Assembly (NCBI RefSeq): GCF_020881035.1
Contig: NZ_JAJITC010000017.1
Location: forward strand, 1-64,000
Origin: Paraburkholderia translucens
GTDB taxonomy: Bacteria > Pseudomonadota > Gammaproteobacteria > Burkholderiales > Burkholderiaceae
Length of the DNA stretch: 64,000 nucleotides
Direction of reading: 5' to 3'
In this document: in pieces, positions 24,628 through 34,006 of the stretch
Position numbering within the stretch: position 1 is the stretch's first letter
Layout: every line of letters begins with the position of its first letter
Translations under genes and position numbers: made by a program
Notes under the pieces: generated by a model
What the model saw: the letters and a program-made list of their open reading frames with translations, nothing else
Databases searched by the model: none
What the model was told of the DNA's origin: nothing

Positions 24628-25159
24628 GACGTTCACCGCTGACCGAAGCGCCCACCAAAGCACCCGCGAGGCGCCGTTCTTCATCCGCCAGTTGTTCGGG
24701 AACCCGCTGCGAGGTGTCGAGGCAGTGGTAGACGAGCCCGTCCGCGGTCTCGTCCACCGGAAGCGACCCCGGCAAGAGACTCGTGATGATGGCGAAACCA
24801 TTGCGCGCGGTACCCGGCGGAAAACCGACACGATAGACCACGATGCCGGGCTGCAAAGGCAGGCGCGGGTCCAAGGCGCGGCGCGCGACGTCTATGCCCG
24901 CGAGCAGGGACTGCACGAGGAAATGCGGCACGAACACGATCAAGGCGCCGAGGCGCACCTTTCCCGCGGCGGGAGGCAGCAGTCGCAGGCTCATCTGCGT
25001 CGCGACGAGCGTCGCAATCAGGCCGCAGATGAGATCGGCCGGCTTCACGCTCGGCATCAGGATGATCCATAGCGCGAGAAAACAAACCGCGCGTGCCAGC
25101 GCGACGCGCCAGTGCGAACGCCAGTCGAGCAGGAAAGCACGGAGCGTTGGTGAGCTCAT
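24620..25159 (-). CDS. MrpE-type subunit
   Basis: ATG 25159 has AGGAGG ten bases upstream. The 179-residue product has two to three helices (ALARAVCFLALWIILMPSVK, ICGLIATLVATQMSLRLLPP) and the MrpE pattern FVPHFLVQSLLAGIDVARRA, then LPLQPGIVVYRVGFPPGTAR and LLPGSLPVD. The C-terminal domain is hydrophilic. It is the first antiporter gene after the RND pump gene, 92 bases from it, so translation probably restarts here with its own strong ribosome site. Confidence 0.92.
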   Translation of the reverse strand: MSSPTLRAFLLDWRSHWRVALARAVCFLALWIILMPSVKPADLICGLIATLVATQMSLRLLPPAAGKVRLGALIVFVPHFLVQSLLAGIDVARRALDPRLPLQPGIVVYRVGFPPGTARNGFAIITSLLPGSLPVDETADGLVYHCLDTSQRVPEQLADEERRLAGALVGASVSGERHG

Positions 25160-25251
25160 GGAAGATGCGCCTCCTTGATGGAACACCCGTGAAAAAACCA
25201 GCGTGCGCGAAAACGGCGGTCGTCTGCCGGATGGCGTCAGGCCACGGTGGC

Positions 25252-28200
25252 TCACGTCGCCCCGCTCGCCATCCCCGAAGACTGCGACGGCGGCCGGTCT
25301 TCCTTGCCGAACACGACCATGTACAGCGCCGGCAGGAACACCAGGGTCAGTACCGTCGCCACAAGCAAGCCGCCCATGATCGCGAAGGCCATGGCGCCCC
25401 AGAACACGGTGGGCGCGATTGGGATCAGGCCGAACACGGTCGAGATCGACGTCAACATCATGGGCCGTATGCGCGAAGTGCCCGAGGCGACAACGGCCTC
25501 CAGCACACCCATACCCTCTTGCCGATAGGTCTCGATCTGCACAATCAGGATCAGGCCGTTCTTCGCGATCATGCCGATCAACGCGAGAATGCCCAGGATG
25601 GCGACAAAACCAAGCGGCCGGTTGAAAATCAGCAGCGCGAGCACCACGCCTATCAGGCCCAATGGCATCACCGAGACCACCATGGCGAGGCGCTTGAAGC
25701 TCACGAGTAGCAGCATCATGCTCGTCAGCATCAGCACGATCATCACCGGGACCACGGCAAACACCGAGGCTTGCGAAATCGCGCTTTCCTCGAAGATGCC
25801 GCCGGTCGCGACGTGGTAGCCCTTGGGCAGCTTCGCATTGAACGCATCGATCTTCGGCGCGAGCGTTGCTACGACTTCGTCGGGCAGCTTGCCATGCATC
25901 ACGTCGGCGCGCACCGTGAGCGTCGGCACGCGGTTACGCCGCCATATCAGCGGCGACTCCTGTTCCTCAGTGAACGTCGCGAACTGGCTGAGTGGAACCA
26001 TGCGCCCGCTCGGCGTGGGAACCTGCAACGTACTCAGCGACTGGACCGTCAGTGGCTGCTCTTCCTGCGCTCGCGCCACGACGTTGACGAGGTAGATGTC
26101 GTCGCGTATCTGCGTGAGTGGCGTGCCGGTAATGACGGTGTTCATGATGGCGGCCAGCGCAGCGGAACTCACGCCGAGCTGACGCGCTTCATCCTGGTTG
26201 ATGTGGATGCGGATCTGCCGGGCCGGCTCCATCCAGTCGAAATTGATGTGGCGCGTTCGCGCGTCCGCACCCACGATACCGGCCAGATCGAGTGCGACCC
26301 TGCGCACCTGCGCCGGGTCGGGGCCAGAAACGCGATACTGCAGCGGCCACCCCACCGGCGGCCCCAGTTCCAGCGGCGACACGCGAGCGACGATGCCGGG
26401 GAATTGGTCGCTCAGTATCTTCTCCAGTTTCAATTGCAGCCGGTCCCGCGCCTCGAGACTTTTCGCGACCACGATAATCTGTGCGAAAAACGGATTGGGT
26501 AACTGAGCATTGAGCGTGAGAATAAATCGCACTGCGCCGCGGCCCACATAGCTGCTGAAGTGATCGACATCGGGATCGCTTTTCAAAATGGCTTCGAGCC
26601 GCTTGACCTGGTCTTCGGTCGCGTGGATGGACGCGTTCTGGCGCAAGGTCAGATCCACCGTCAGTTCGGGCCGGTCCGAAGCGGGAAAGAACTGCCGCGG
26701 CACGAACCGCACGAGGAAGATCGACACCACGAACGCCGCGAGCGTGATGGCAATCGTCAACCACCTCAGCCGCAGCGCGCCACGCAGGAAGCGGCCATAG
26801 GCTGTGAGCATTTTGCCGGGTTTGCGCGGCTCCTTCTCTGCCTTGGGCGCTTTCAGGATCACCACACCGACCAGCGGCGAGAAAATCACCGCACCGAACC
26901 ACGACGCGAGCAGTGCGATCGCGACCACCGAAAAAATGGAAAACGTATATTCGCCGGCCGAACTCTTCGCGAAGCCAATCGGCACGAAACTCGATATCGA
27001 TACGAGCGTGCCGATCAGCATTGGCGCAGCCAGCGTACGGTACGCGAAAGTCGCGGCCTGATCCTTGCTGTCACCGGCGGCGAGGCGGTTGATCATGGCG
27101 TCGACCGTGGTCATGGCGTCGTCGACCAGCAAGGTCAACGCAATGATCAGCGCGCCTAACGACACCCGGTGCAGGTCGATGTGCACGACGTCCATGATCC
27201 CGAAAACGATCGCCAGCGTCAGCGGGATCGATAACGCCACCACCGTCCCCGGCCGTATGCCCAGACTTACGAAGCTGCACACCAGGATGATGATGATGGC
27301 CTGCCAGAGCGACGCCATGAAGTCGTTGATTGCGACATCGACGGTATCCGACTGATTGGCGACCAGGAATGGCTCGATGCCGCCGGGCAGGTTCGCGGTG
27401 GCGTCGGCCATCTCGGCCTTCAGGTTGCGACCGAGCGCCAGTATGTCGCCCGAATCGCGCATGGCGATCGCGAGACCGATGGCCGGCTTGCCGTTGACGC
27501 GGAACATTGGCTGTGGAGGGTCGGCGAAGCCGCGTCTCACGGTGGCGATGTCGCCGAGGCGAACGATGCGCCCGCCCAGCACCAGGTTGACATTCTCGAT
27601 GTCGCGTTCGGAATCGAAGGCGCCCGTCACCCTGAAGAACACCCGCTCCTGCCCGGTTTGCAGGACGCCGGTCGGTCTGATGAGATTTTGCGCTCTCAAT
27701 GCCGCGACGATGGTCGGGTAGTCCAGACGCAGGCCCGCGAGACGGGCGGTCGAGAACTCGATGTAGATCTGTTCGTCCTGTGCACCTAACACCTCGATCT
27801 TCGAAACGTCCGGCACCAGCAGCAAACGCGAGCGAATCGCCTCGACGCGATCACGCAACTCGCGCATGTTGTAGCCGTCGGCCGTGAATCCGTAGATGAT
27901 GCCGTAGGTGTCGCCGAAGTCATCGTTGAAGAACGGCCCGAGCGTTCCCGCCGGGAGCGTTTGCCGCATATCACCTACGTTTTTGCGAACCTGATACCAG
28001 ATGTCCTGGACTTCGGAGGGTGGCGTGGATTGCAGAAGATCGACGAAGATCGTCGTCTGACCCGCTGTCGTATAACTGCGTATGCGATCGAGGTGACGGG
28101 TCTCCTGCAACGTGCGTTCGAGCCGCTCGGTCACCTGCGAGAGCGTATCGTCGACGGTGGCCCCCGGCCACGCGGCGGCCACCACCATGGTGCGGAATGT

Positions 28201-28329
28201 AAAGACCGGATCCTCGGCACGCCCCAACCGCAAGAATGACAGCGTTCCCGCCACCAGTGCGGCGATCATCAGGAACACCACCAGGGGGCGCTTCGAAAGC
28301 GCCCACTCGGAGAGATTCGGGCCAATCAC
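25252..28329 (-). CDS. RND multidrug efflux transporter, inner-membrane pump
   Basis: The 1025-residue protein has the hallmark layout of RND pumps: N-terminal helix (LSKRPLVVFLMIAALVAGTL region), a large periplasmic loop, helices 2-6 with GALIIALTLLVDDAMTTVDA (proton-relay Asp residues DD), a second loop and helices 8-12 ending with GGLLVATVLTLVFLPALYMV. It pumps small molecules from the periplasm or inner membrane using protons. It starts at GTG 28329, overlapping the adaptor stop by three bases. The substrate is unknown. The type without an extra docking loop is nearer to AcrB-related, hydrophobe-type pumps than to metal pumps, but this is an impression. Confidence 0.93.
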   Translation of the reverse strand: MIGPNLSEWALSKRPLVVFLMIAALVAGTLSFLRLGRAEDPVFTFRTMVVAAAWPGATVDDTLSQVTERLERTLQETRHLDRIRSYTTAGQTTIFVDLLQSTPPSEVQDIWYQVRKNVGDMRQTLPAGTLGPFFNDDFGDTYGIIYGFTADGYNMRELRDRVEAIRSRLLLVPDVSKIEVLGAQDEQIYIEFSTARLAGLRLDYPTIVAALRAQNLIRPTGVLQTGQERVFFRVTGAFDSERDIENVNLVLGGRIVRLGDIATVRRGFADPPQPMFRVNGKPAIGLAIAMRDSGDILALGRNLKAEMADATANLPGGIEPFLVANQSDTVDVAINDFMASLWQAIIIILVCSFVSLGIRPGTVVALSIPLTLAIVFGIMDVVHIDLHRVSLGALIIALTLLVDDAMTTVDAMINRLAAGDSKDQAATFAYRTLAAPMLIGTLVSISSFVPIGFAKSSAGEYTFSIFSVVAIALLASWFGAVIFSPLVGVVILKAPKAEKEPRKPGKMLTAYGRFLRGALRLRWLTIAITLAAFVVSIFLVRFVPRQFFPASDRPELTVDLTLRQNASIHATEDQVKRLEAILKSDPDVDHFSSYVGRGAVRFILTLNAQLPNPFFAQIIVVAKSLEARDRLQLKLEKILSDQFPGIVARVSPLELGPPVGWPLQYRVSGPDPAQVRRVALDLAGIVGADARTRHINFDWMEPARQIRIHINQDEARQLGVSSAALAAIMNTVITGTPLTQIRDDIYLVNVVARAQEEQPLTVQSLSTLQVPTPSGRMVPLSQFATFTEEQESPLIWRRNRVPTLTVRADVMHGKLPDEVVATLAPKIDAFNAKLPKGYHVATGGIFEESAISQASVFAVVPVMIVLMLTSMMLLLVSFKRLAMVVSVMPLGLIGVVLALLIFNRPLGFVAILGILALIGMIAKNGLILIVQIETYRQEGMGVLEAVVASGTSRIRPMMLTSISTVFGLIPIAPTVFWGAMAFAIMGGLLVATVLTLVFLPALYMVVFGKEDRPPSQSSGMASGAT

Positions 28330-29447
28330 CTGGGAGCCTCGGTCCAGTTAATTTTCTGTCCCGGCCGCAATGCCTGAACACCGGCAGTCACGACCACGTC
28401 GCCGGTGGCGAGGCCCTGGGAAACCTGAACGCGGTCCTCGCCATACGCCTGAAGCTCGACCTCACGCACCGAAACCGTCCCCGTCTTCGTATCGATCACC
28501 CAGACCGCCGGTTTGCCGCCGGGCTGGATCAGCGCGCTCGAGGGAATCTCGATGGCCGGCGCGCGCTGCAGCGTCATGTGGCCAATGACCGTACCACCAA
28601 GGCGCATGGCAGCCGGCGGATTGAGAACTTGAACCCGGACCGCAAAGGTTCCGGTCACCGGATCGGCCCGGGGCGATACTTCGCGCACCTTACCAACGGC
28701 GGTGACCTCAGGGTTGCTGGCAAGCGCGATGACAATGTCGGGATTGCCAGGCGCGACATCCTTGATTGCGGCGGGCACATCGAATACGGCATCCACCGCG
28801 CCTTCGCGAGCGATCTGCACGACCATGCGGCCAGCCGGAACCACCTCGCCGGGCTCCGCCCCGCGCGCCGTGACCACGCCCGCAACGTCGGAAACCAGAT
28901 CGGTGTAGCTGAGCCGGTTCTGTGCGATGCTGACCAACGACTGCGCCGAATCGACTTGCGACTGGGTGATCTTTGCCATCGCTTCCGACTGTTCGAACGA
29001 AGCACGCGACACGGCATGCTCCGCAAGCAGATCGCGCATGCGGGTGAACATGGTGCGCGCTTCCAGGGCTTGTGCCTGGGCCGCGGCCAGTTGCGCCCGC
29101 GCGGACTGCAGGCTGCTTTCCTCGTTCATCCGGTCGAGCCGCGCCAGCACCTGGCCCGCCCGCACGCGGTCCCCGACATCGACGTTGCGGGACGTCATTC
29201 TTCCGTCGATACGGAACGACTGATTGATCTCGGCCTGCGCCTGCAACCTTCCGGTCAAGGAGATGGTGGTTCCCGCCTCCTGCTTTTCCACCTTGACGGC
29301 GCGTACCGGGCGGACCTCCGTCACCGGCGCTTCTTCGCCTTTACGGCAGCCCGTCAGTGAGCCTGCCGCCAATACCCACAGCAGCGCAGACAGCGTCACG
29401 GCCAAAGGCAGGGAAACCGCTCGACCCGTAGCATGATTCGCAAACAC
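28326..29447 (-). CDS. RND periplasmic adaptor lipoprotein (membrane-fusion protein)
   Basis: I choose GTG 29447, which has AGGGGAA nine bases upstream. It gives 373 residues with a signal and lipobox (LAAGSLTGC, Cys34). The body shows the adaptor pattern: beta-barrel and lipoyl halves (TGRLQAQAEINQSFRIDGRM, VDVGDRVRAGQVLARLD), a coiled-coil hairpin (LQSARAQLAAAQAQALEART) and TARGAEPGEVVPAGRMVVQI. It bridges the pump at 25252 to an outer-membrane channel. An upstream in-frame ATG (29585) adds a stretch without signal character, so it is less likely. arcA ends 121 bases before it. Confidence 0.92.
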   Translation of the reverse strand: MFANHATGRAVSLPLAVTLSALLWVLAAGSLTGCRKGEEAPVTEVRPVRAVKVEKQEAGTTISLTGRLQAQAEINQSFRIDGRMTSRNVDVGDRVRAGQVLARLDRMNEESSLQSARAQLAAAQAQALEARTMFTRMRDLLAEHAVSRASFEQSEAMAKITQSQVDSAQSLVSIAQNRLSYTDLVSDVAGVVTARGAEPGEVVPAGRMVVQIAREGAVDAVFDVPAAIKDVAPGNPDIVIALASNPEVTAVGKVREVSPRADPVTGTFAVRVQVLNPPAAMRLGGTVIGHMTLQRAPAIEIPSSALIQPGGKPAVWVIDTKTGTVSVREVELQAYGEDRVQVSQGLATGDVVVTAGVQALRPGQKINWTEAPR

Positions 29448-29568
29448 TGGCGTATTCCCCTGGATCTCTGGACGGGCCGGCCGCGTCCAACCTGACAGCA
29501 CTTCGCGCCCTGTTGCAACCCCGTCGGGCACGCAGCGTATCCATCCGAAAACAACGACGATTCCTGCC

Positions 29569-30849
29569 CTAGAAGGCGACCGCATCGCGAATGATCGGAC
29601 ACGTCATGCAATGGCCGCCGCCGCGTCCGCGCCCGAGCTCCGCGCCCACGATACTCACGACCTCGATGCCGGCCTTGCGCAGCAGCGTGTTCGTATAGGT
29701 GTTGCGGTCGTAAGCGAACACGACGCCAGGCGACGTGCAAACCAGGTTCGCGCCGCTGTCCCACTGCGTGCGTTCGCGCTGGTAGTCGTTGCCGCCCGCT
29801 TCCACCACGCGCATTTTCTTGATGCCGAGCGCCGCGCTCACCACGTCGACGAAAGACTTCTTTTCCTGATGCAGTTCCATCCCCGCCGGTTGATCGCTGG
29901 GCCGGTAAGTGAAGGTTCGGGTACGCGCGAGAAAATCCGGCGCAATCAGCACGCAGTCGCGATCGGCAAACGTGAAGACCGTATCGAGGTGCATGGCCGC
30001 GCGAATTTTCGGCATGGCCGCCACGATCACCTGCTCCGCCGCGCCCTTCCTGAACAGGGTGGCGGCGAGCTGGCTGATCGCCTGGCGCGACGTGCGCTCG
30101 CTCATGCCGATCAGCACGGTCTTGTTGCCGATGGGCATGACGTCGCCGCCTTCGAGCGTGGCCATGCCGTGGTCCTCCGTGGGGTCGCCCCACCACACAT
30201 TGACCTTGCCCGCAAAGTCCGGATGGAAGCGGTAGATCGCCGCCGCAAGGATCGTCTCCTCGTGCCGCGCCGGCCAGTACAGCGGATTGAGCGTCACGCC
30301 GCCGTAAATCCAGCACGTGGTGTCGCGCGTGTATAGCGTATTCGGTAGCGGCGGCAACAGATATTCGGTAGACCCGGCCGCTTCGCGCACGACCTTGAGC
30401 GCCGCACCGCCATGCGATTCGGGAAAGTCGTAGATCGACAGGCCGCCAAGCAAGGTCTCGGCCAGCTTGCGATCCTCGAGCCCTTCCAGATAGCTGCGCA
30501 GCTCGTCGATGAAGCCGAGCCCGACCTGGTTCGGCACGATCTGATTGTCGAGAATCCACTTCTTGCCGTCGGGCACAGCAACGGTTTCGGCGAGCAGGTT
30601 GTGCATTTCCACGACCTCTACACCCCGGTCGCGCATCTTGGTGACGAAGTCGAAATGATCGCGCTTCGCGTTGTCGACCCACAGCACATCGTCGAACAGC
30701 AACTCGTCGCAATTGCTCGGCGTGAGACGCGAGTGCGCCATACCAGGCGCGCACACCATCACCTTGCGCAGTTGGCCGACTTCCGAATACACCCCGAACG
30801 GGCTTTCGCTCTTCGTCTTGCCCTTTTCGTCACCCTTCGCCTTGGACAT
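29569..30849 (-). CDS. arcA: Arginine deiminase
   Basis: The 426-residue protein is a full-length ADI: ESPFGVYSEVGQLRKVMVCA, then FDDVLWVDNAKRDHFDFV, the EGGDVMPIGNKTVLIGMSER segment, HLDTVFTFADRDCVLIAP and the catalytic Cys at the end, GRGRGGGHCMTCPIIRD. It hydrolyses arginine to citrulline and ammonia, in the cytoplasm. Ammonia release raises the internal pH, which protects against acid. arcD lies 21 bases upstream on the same strand. arcB and arcC, needed for ATP gain through carbamoyl phosphate, are not present in this cluster. Confidence 0.96.
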   Translation of the reverse strand: MSKAKGDEKGKTKSESPFGVYSEVGQLRKVMVCAPGMAHSRLTPSNCDELLFDDVLWVDNAKRDHFDFVTKMRDRGVEVVEMHNLLAETVAVPDGKKWILDNQIVPNQVGLGFIDELRSYLEGLEDRKLAETLLGGLSIYDFPESHGGAALKVVREAAGSTEYLLPPLPNTLYTRDTTCWIYGGVTLNPLYWPARHEETILAAAIYRFHPDFAGKVNVWWGDPTEDHGMATLEGGDVMPIGNKTVLIGMSERTSRQAISQLAATLFRKGAAEQVIVAAMPKIRAAMHLDTVFTFADRDCVLIAPDFLARTRTFTYRPSDQPAGMELHQEKKSFVDVVSAALGIKKMRVVEAGGNDYQRERTQWDSGANLVCTSPGVVFAYDRNTYTNTLLRKAGIEVVSIVGAELGRGRGGGHCMTCPIIRDAVAF

Positions 30850-30870
30850 ATCGATCTCCGCTTGTTCCCT

Positions 30871-32295
30871 TTAGATGGCCATGGTGCCCGTAGCCAACGC
30901 AATGACACCGACGATCGCCGCCACGGCCGCGACAATGAAAATCACCCAGTCGCTCGTACGCTGGAAAACCTTCAGCTTGCGCTCGCGACGCGCGAGGAAA
31001 TACAGCACCGTGCCAGGTGCGTAAAGAATCGCCGAAAGCAGGATGAATTTGAGGCCTCCTGCAAGAATCATGAATATCGTATAGATCACGGCAATCGACG
31101 CCAGCACGAGATCTCGCTTGCGCTCTTCGGGTCGAACCTCGTAACTCTCTCCCCGGTTCGAGACGATCCATCCATAGGCGGCGACGAAGAGATAGGGAAT
31201 CAACGACATCGAGCTCGTGAGATTGAGCATCAGCGAGAACGCATCGCGCGAGAAATACGTACTCGCGACCAGAATCTGAACAACGATATTGGTAATCCAG
31301 AGCGCATTGGCCGGCACGTCGTTGGCGTTTTCACGCGCGAACACAGCCGGCATGTCCTGATTGCGTGCCGCCGCGAACATCACCTCGGCGCAGATGAGCG
31401 ACCACGCCAGATACGCGCCCAGCACAGAGATAATCAGGCCGACGCTCACGAAGATCCCGCCCCACGGACCGACCACGCTTTCGAGCACTGCCGCCATGGA
31501 GGGCTGGCGCATGCCCGCCACGTCCGCGCGCGGCAGCACGGCGAACGGCAGCATCGAAACAAGCACCATGAGCGTAGTCACACCGGCGAACCCGAGGATC
31601 GTTGCGCGCCCGATGTCCGCGCGCTCCTTCGCGTAGCGCGAATATACACTCGCACCTTCGATGCCAATGAACACGAACACGGTGACCAGCATCGTTGCGC
31701 GAATCTGCTGGATGAGGCCGCCCTCTTGCGCCGCAGACTGGATATTCAGATGGAAGGTCCCGTACTTGAATACAAACAGGAGGATGACGATGAATACCAT
31801 GATCGGAATGACCTTGGCGAACGTCACGATCGTGTTGATGAACGCGGCCTGCTTCACGCCGCGAAGAATGAGGAAGTGAAACAGCCAGATGCCGACCGAA
31901 GCGACGACGATGGCGGCGACCGTATTGCCGTCGCCGAAGATCGGAAAGAACGCCCCGAGCGTGGACTTGATCAGCACCCAGTACGAAGTGTTGCCAATAC
32001 AACTACTGATCCAGTACCCGAACGCCGAGAGGAAGCCCGGGTAATCGCCGAAACCTTCTTTGGCATAGACGAACACGCCGGCATCAAGCTTCGGCTTGCG
32101 CTCCGCGAGCGCCTGAAACACGCGTGCAAGCGTGTACATGCCTATGCCCGCTACGAGCCACGCAAAGGCCGCGCCGACTGGCCCCGTCGCGTTGGCGAAG
32201 GTCCGCGGCAGAGAAAATATGCCCGCGCCCACCATGCCCCCGACGACCATCGCCGTGAGCTGCAAGCGACTCATCTTCTGCTCGGTATCGGCCAT
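30871..32295 (-). CDS. arcD: Arginine:ornithine antiporter family (ArcD-type)
   Basis: This 474-residue protein has about 12 membrane helices and the APC-superfamily start RLQLTAMVVGGMVGAGIFSL, with PRTFANATGPVGAAFAWLVA in helix 2. Further family-like stretches are FGYWISSCIGNTSYWVLIKS and SWLICAEVMFAAARNQDMP-like text near helix 8. It would exchange external arginine for a product of arginine deimination. Without arcB, ornithine is not made here, so arginine/citrulline exchange is also possible. It is the first gene of the minus-strand run. The promoter should lie in the 740-base gap upstream. Confidence 0.9.
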   Translation of the reverse strand: MADTEQKMSRLQLTAMVVGGMVGAGIFSLPRTFANATGPVGAAFAWLVAGIGMYTLARVFQALAERKPKLDAGVFVYAKEGFGDYPGFLSAFGYWISSCIGNTSYWVLIKSTLGAFFPIFGDGNTVAAIVVASVGIWLFHFLILRGVKQAAFINTIVTFAKVIPIMVFIVILLFVFKYGTFHLNIQSAAQEGGLIQQIRATMLVTVFVFIGIEGASVYSRYAKERADIGRATILGFAGVTTLMVLVSMLPFAVLPRADVAGMRQPSMAAVLESVVGPWGGIFVSVGLIISVLGAYLAWSLICAEVMFAAARNQDMPAVFARENANDVPANALWITNIVVQILVASTYFSRDAFSLMLNLTSSMSLIPYLFVAAYGWIVSNRGESYEVRPEERKRDLVLASIAVIYTIFMILAGGLKFILLSAILYAPGTVLYFLARRERKLKVFQRTSDWVIFIVAAVAAIVGVIALATGTMAI

Positions 32296-33035
32296 TGGTT
32301 TCCTCGCTTTTCTGGAGCTTCGCTTTACAGAGAGAACAACCAGACCTGCGTCGCACTGCGCGAATCGTCTTACTGATTGCGCCTCTCAGGCGCGGCATCA
32401 ACCACGTCCGACTCAATCAGGCGAGTAGCCGCACGCAAAGGCCGAGCATTGACGCCTTGTTTTCGAACGTGCCTTCGAGCTTACTCAATGGTCCGGCACG
32501 AGTAAAGACTAGTCCATTTTCTAAAAAGCGGTATTTTGTGCCGCTATCCTGAATGAACCACAGCCTTTCCCTTTGAATCGTCCGCTGCTACGTTGGCGAC
32601 GACCGACAGAAGTTACCTTCTCGTGAAGATCTCGTGGTTCAACAAAGACTGCACGGACGTTTATTTGAAAATGTGCTTCACGAACTGGCTCAACGCGATT
32701 TGACGACTAGCGCTGCAAACATCTGGTTCAATCCCGACTGTATTGATGCGTCATTTGGGGAACCATTCGTGCATGACACGAATGGTTCTCAATATTGATT
32801 TCAAGTTGTTCGTAATTCTCATAGGCGGTCGTACTCCAGTCTGCCGGATAACTCGGCGACCTGTGTTGGCTCAACCGCAACGAGGACCAGTTCCGGGGCA
32901 AACCTTTATTGTCAGCACAAGGCCAATGCAACCCCTCCGGTTTCAGTTCAATGCTAGTGACCGGTCCCCGCGCAGCATCGCTGAGACCTGCCGGGGGGTG
33001 GTATATAAGCGCGACGCCCCCGTCGTTGGATCCGC
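32296..33035. other. Long intergenic region upstream of arcD
   Basis: I see no convincing gene. The region should hold the arcD promoter on the minus strand. A 12-bp perfect inverted repeat lies at 32760-32788. The frame 32743-33069 has no ribosome site or family resemblance. I searched by eye for an FNR/ANR-type TTGAT-N4-ATCAA site and found none. Confidence 0.5.
32760..32788. repeat. 12-bp perfect hairpin
   Basis: GAACCATTCGTG (32760-32771), loop CATGA and CACGAATGGTTC (32777-32788) pair perfectly. There is no clear T-run on either side. It may be an operator, an RNA hairpin or a remnant of a mobile element end. Confidence 0.8.
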
Positions 33036-33600
33036 ATGCCGCTCTTCGATCTGCGCACAGTCGCCTTGATGTCTTCGGTCATGCCGGGACTCATGGTAAT
33101 CGCCCTTTTCTCGCTTACCAGAGGTTTTCCTCAGAACATACGCGGAGTCAGTCACTGGCGCCTTTGGGTGCGCTGGTGGTCAGCATATCGTCATCCTCCT
33201 CGCGTTGCGCGGCAGCGTGCCGGACTGGCTGTCGATCCTCGTGGCAAACGGCGGAATAATCTTTGGTACGGGGCTGGGACTCGTTGGCTCACAGCTTTTC
33301 TTCGGGCGACGACCGCGTTGGCACTTCATCGCGATGCTGCTCACGATTGGCGCCGTCAGTACGGCCTGGTTGTGGTTGGCCCATGAATCCGTTGTGGGTC
33401 GAACTATCCTTATCAGCATCGTGCTGACCGTCCTTTACGGCACGCGCGGCGTCGTACTGCTGCGCGTCGGTCGACCGAATCACCCGGCTATCTCTGTTTG
33501 CGTGCTCCTTCTGGCCGAATCCATTCTGGCAGGTGCGCGCTGCATCAGCGCCGCGCTTGCGACAGAGCGCCTGACCGATCTCTTCGATCACGCCAGCGGA
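33036..33600 (+). pseudogene. Membrane sensor domain remnant, probably of a diguanylate cyclase
   Basis: ATG 33036 opens MPLFDLRTVALMSSVMPGLM, VIALFSLTRGFPQNIRGVSH and WRLW. The frame then shifts near 33175-33190. The other frame continues RGSVPDWLSILVANGGIIFG, then FGRRPRWHFIAMLLTIGAVS, IVLTVLYGTRGVVLLRVGRP and LLLAESILAGARCISAALAT. Together these are about seven membrane helices that look like the N-terminal sensor of GGDEF proteins in this family. The GGDEF domain is absent: the sequence runs into an antisense SRAP remnant near 33600. It is broken by a frameshift and a truncation. Confidence 0.65.
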
Positions 33601-33934
33601 CGGCCTTGCGGCTCTCGTAGTTCGGCTCATAGATCGCTTCGCAAGGAATCAACGTAAGTTGTAGCTCCTTCCATGCCCCGCTGAACGAGCGCTTCTCGCC
33701 CAACGTTTCCGAACGCGCGTTCATGGTGTCGAACGGGTTCACGCCCTCAGGGATATGCCGCCGCGGGACAATACCGAACGTCGCGAGGTCCGCTCGGTCG
33801 CGTCCCTCGACGCGCCGGATGATCGGCGCGGGATAGCCCTTGTCCACCTCATCGCGCCACGGACTGTCAGGCGGCTCGATCCCCAAGTGCTTCAATAGCT
33901 GATCGCTGCGCGCGGCTGCGAAGTTGGTGCACAT
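33600..33934 (-). pseudogene. SOS response-associated peptidase (SRAP/YedK family), 3'-truncated
   Basis: From ATG 33934 the frame reads MCTNFAAARSDQLLKHLGIE, then FGIVPRRHIPEGVNPFDTMN, ARSETLGEKRSFSGAW and LIPCEAIYEPNYESRKAVRW. Cys2, which forms the thiazolidine link to abasic DNA in SRAP proteins, and Asn in FDTMNARSET are present. The active-site Glu region (CEAIYEP) is present too. After AVRW the match stops at about 33600, so the C-terminal half (with the conserved His) is missing. A LexA-like box lies upstream in the shared divergent promoter. The remaining fragment probably does not fold fully. Confidence 0.8.
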
Positions 33935-34006
33935 GCTCCACTCCGAATCCCGGCGAAGGGTTGATCTTGGCCGACGCTCCCTAGCGCGGCACACGGCTCC
34001 ATGATT

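Noticed and set aside
30412..32376. 654-codon plus-strand frame across arcA and arcD
   Set aside because: It is His/Arg/Asp-rich antisense text opposite two well-recognised genes.
32296..33035. Search for an FNR/ANR box upstream of arcD
   Set aside because: No TTGAT-N4-ATCAA site was found by eye. Anaerobic control therefore cannot be claimed.
33036..33386. Plus-strand frame annotated as one protein
   Set aside because: After HWRLW the text loses membrane character. The true continuation is in the next frame, so it is a frameshifted remnant.
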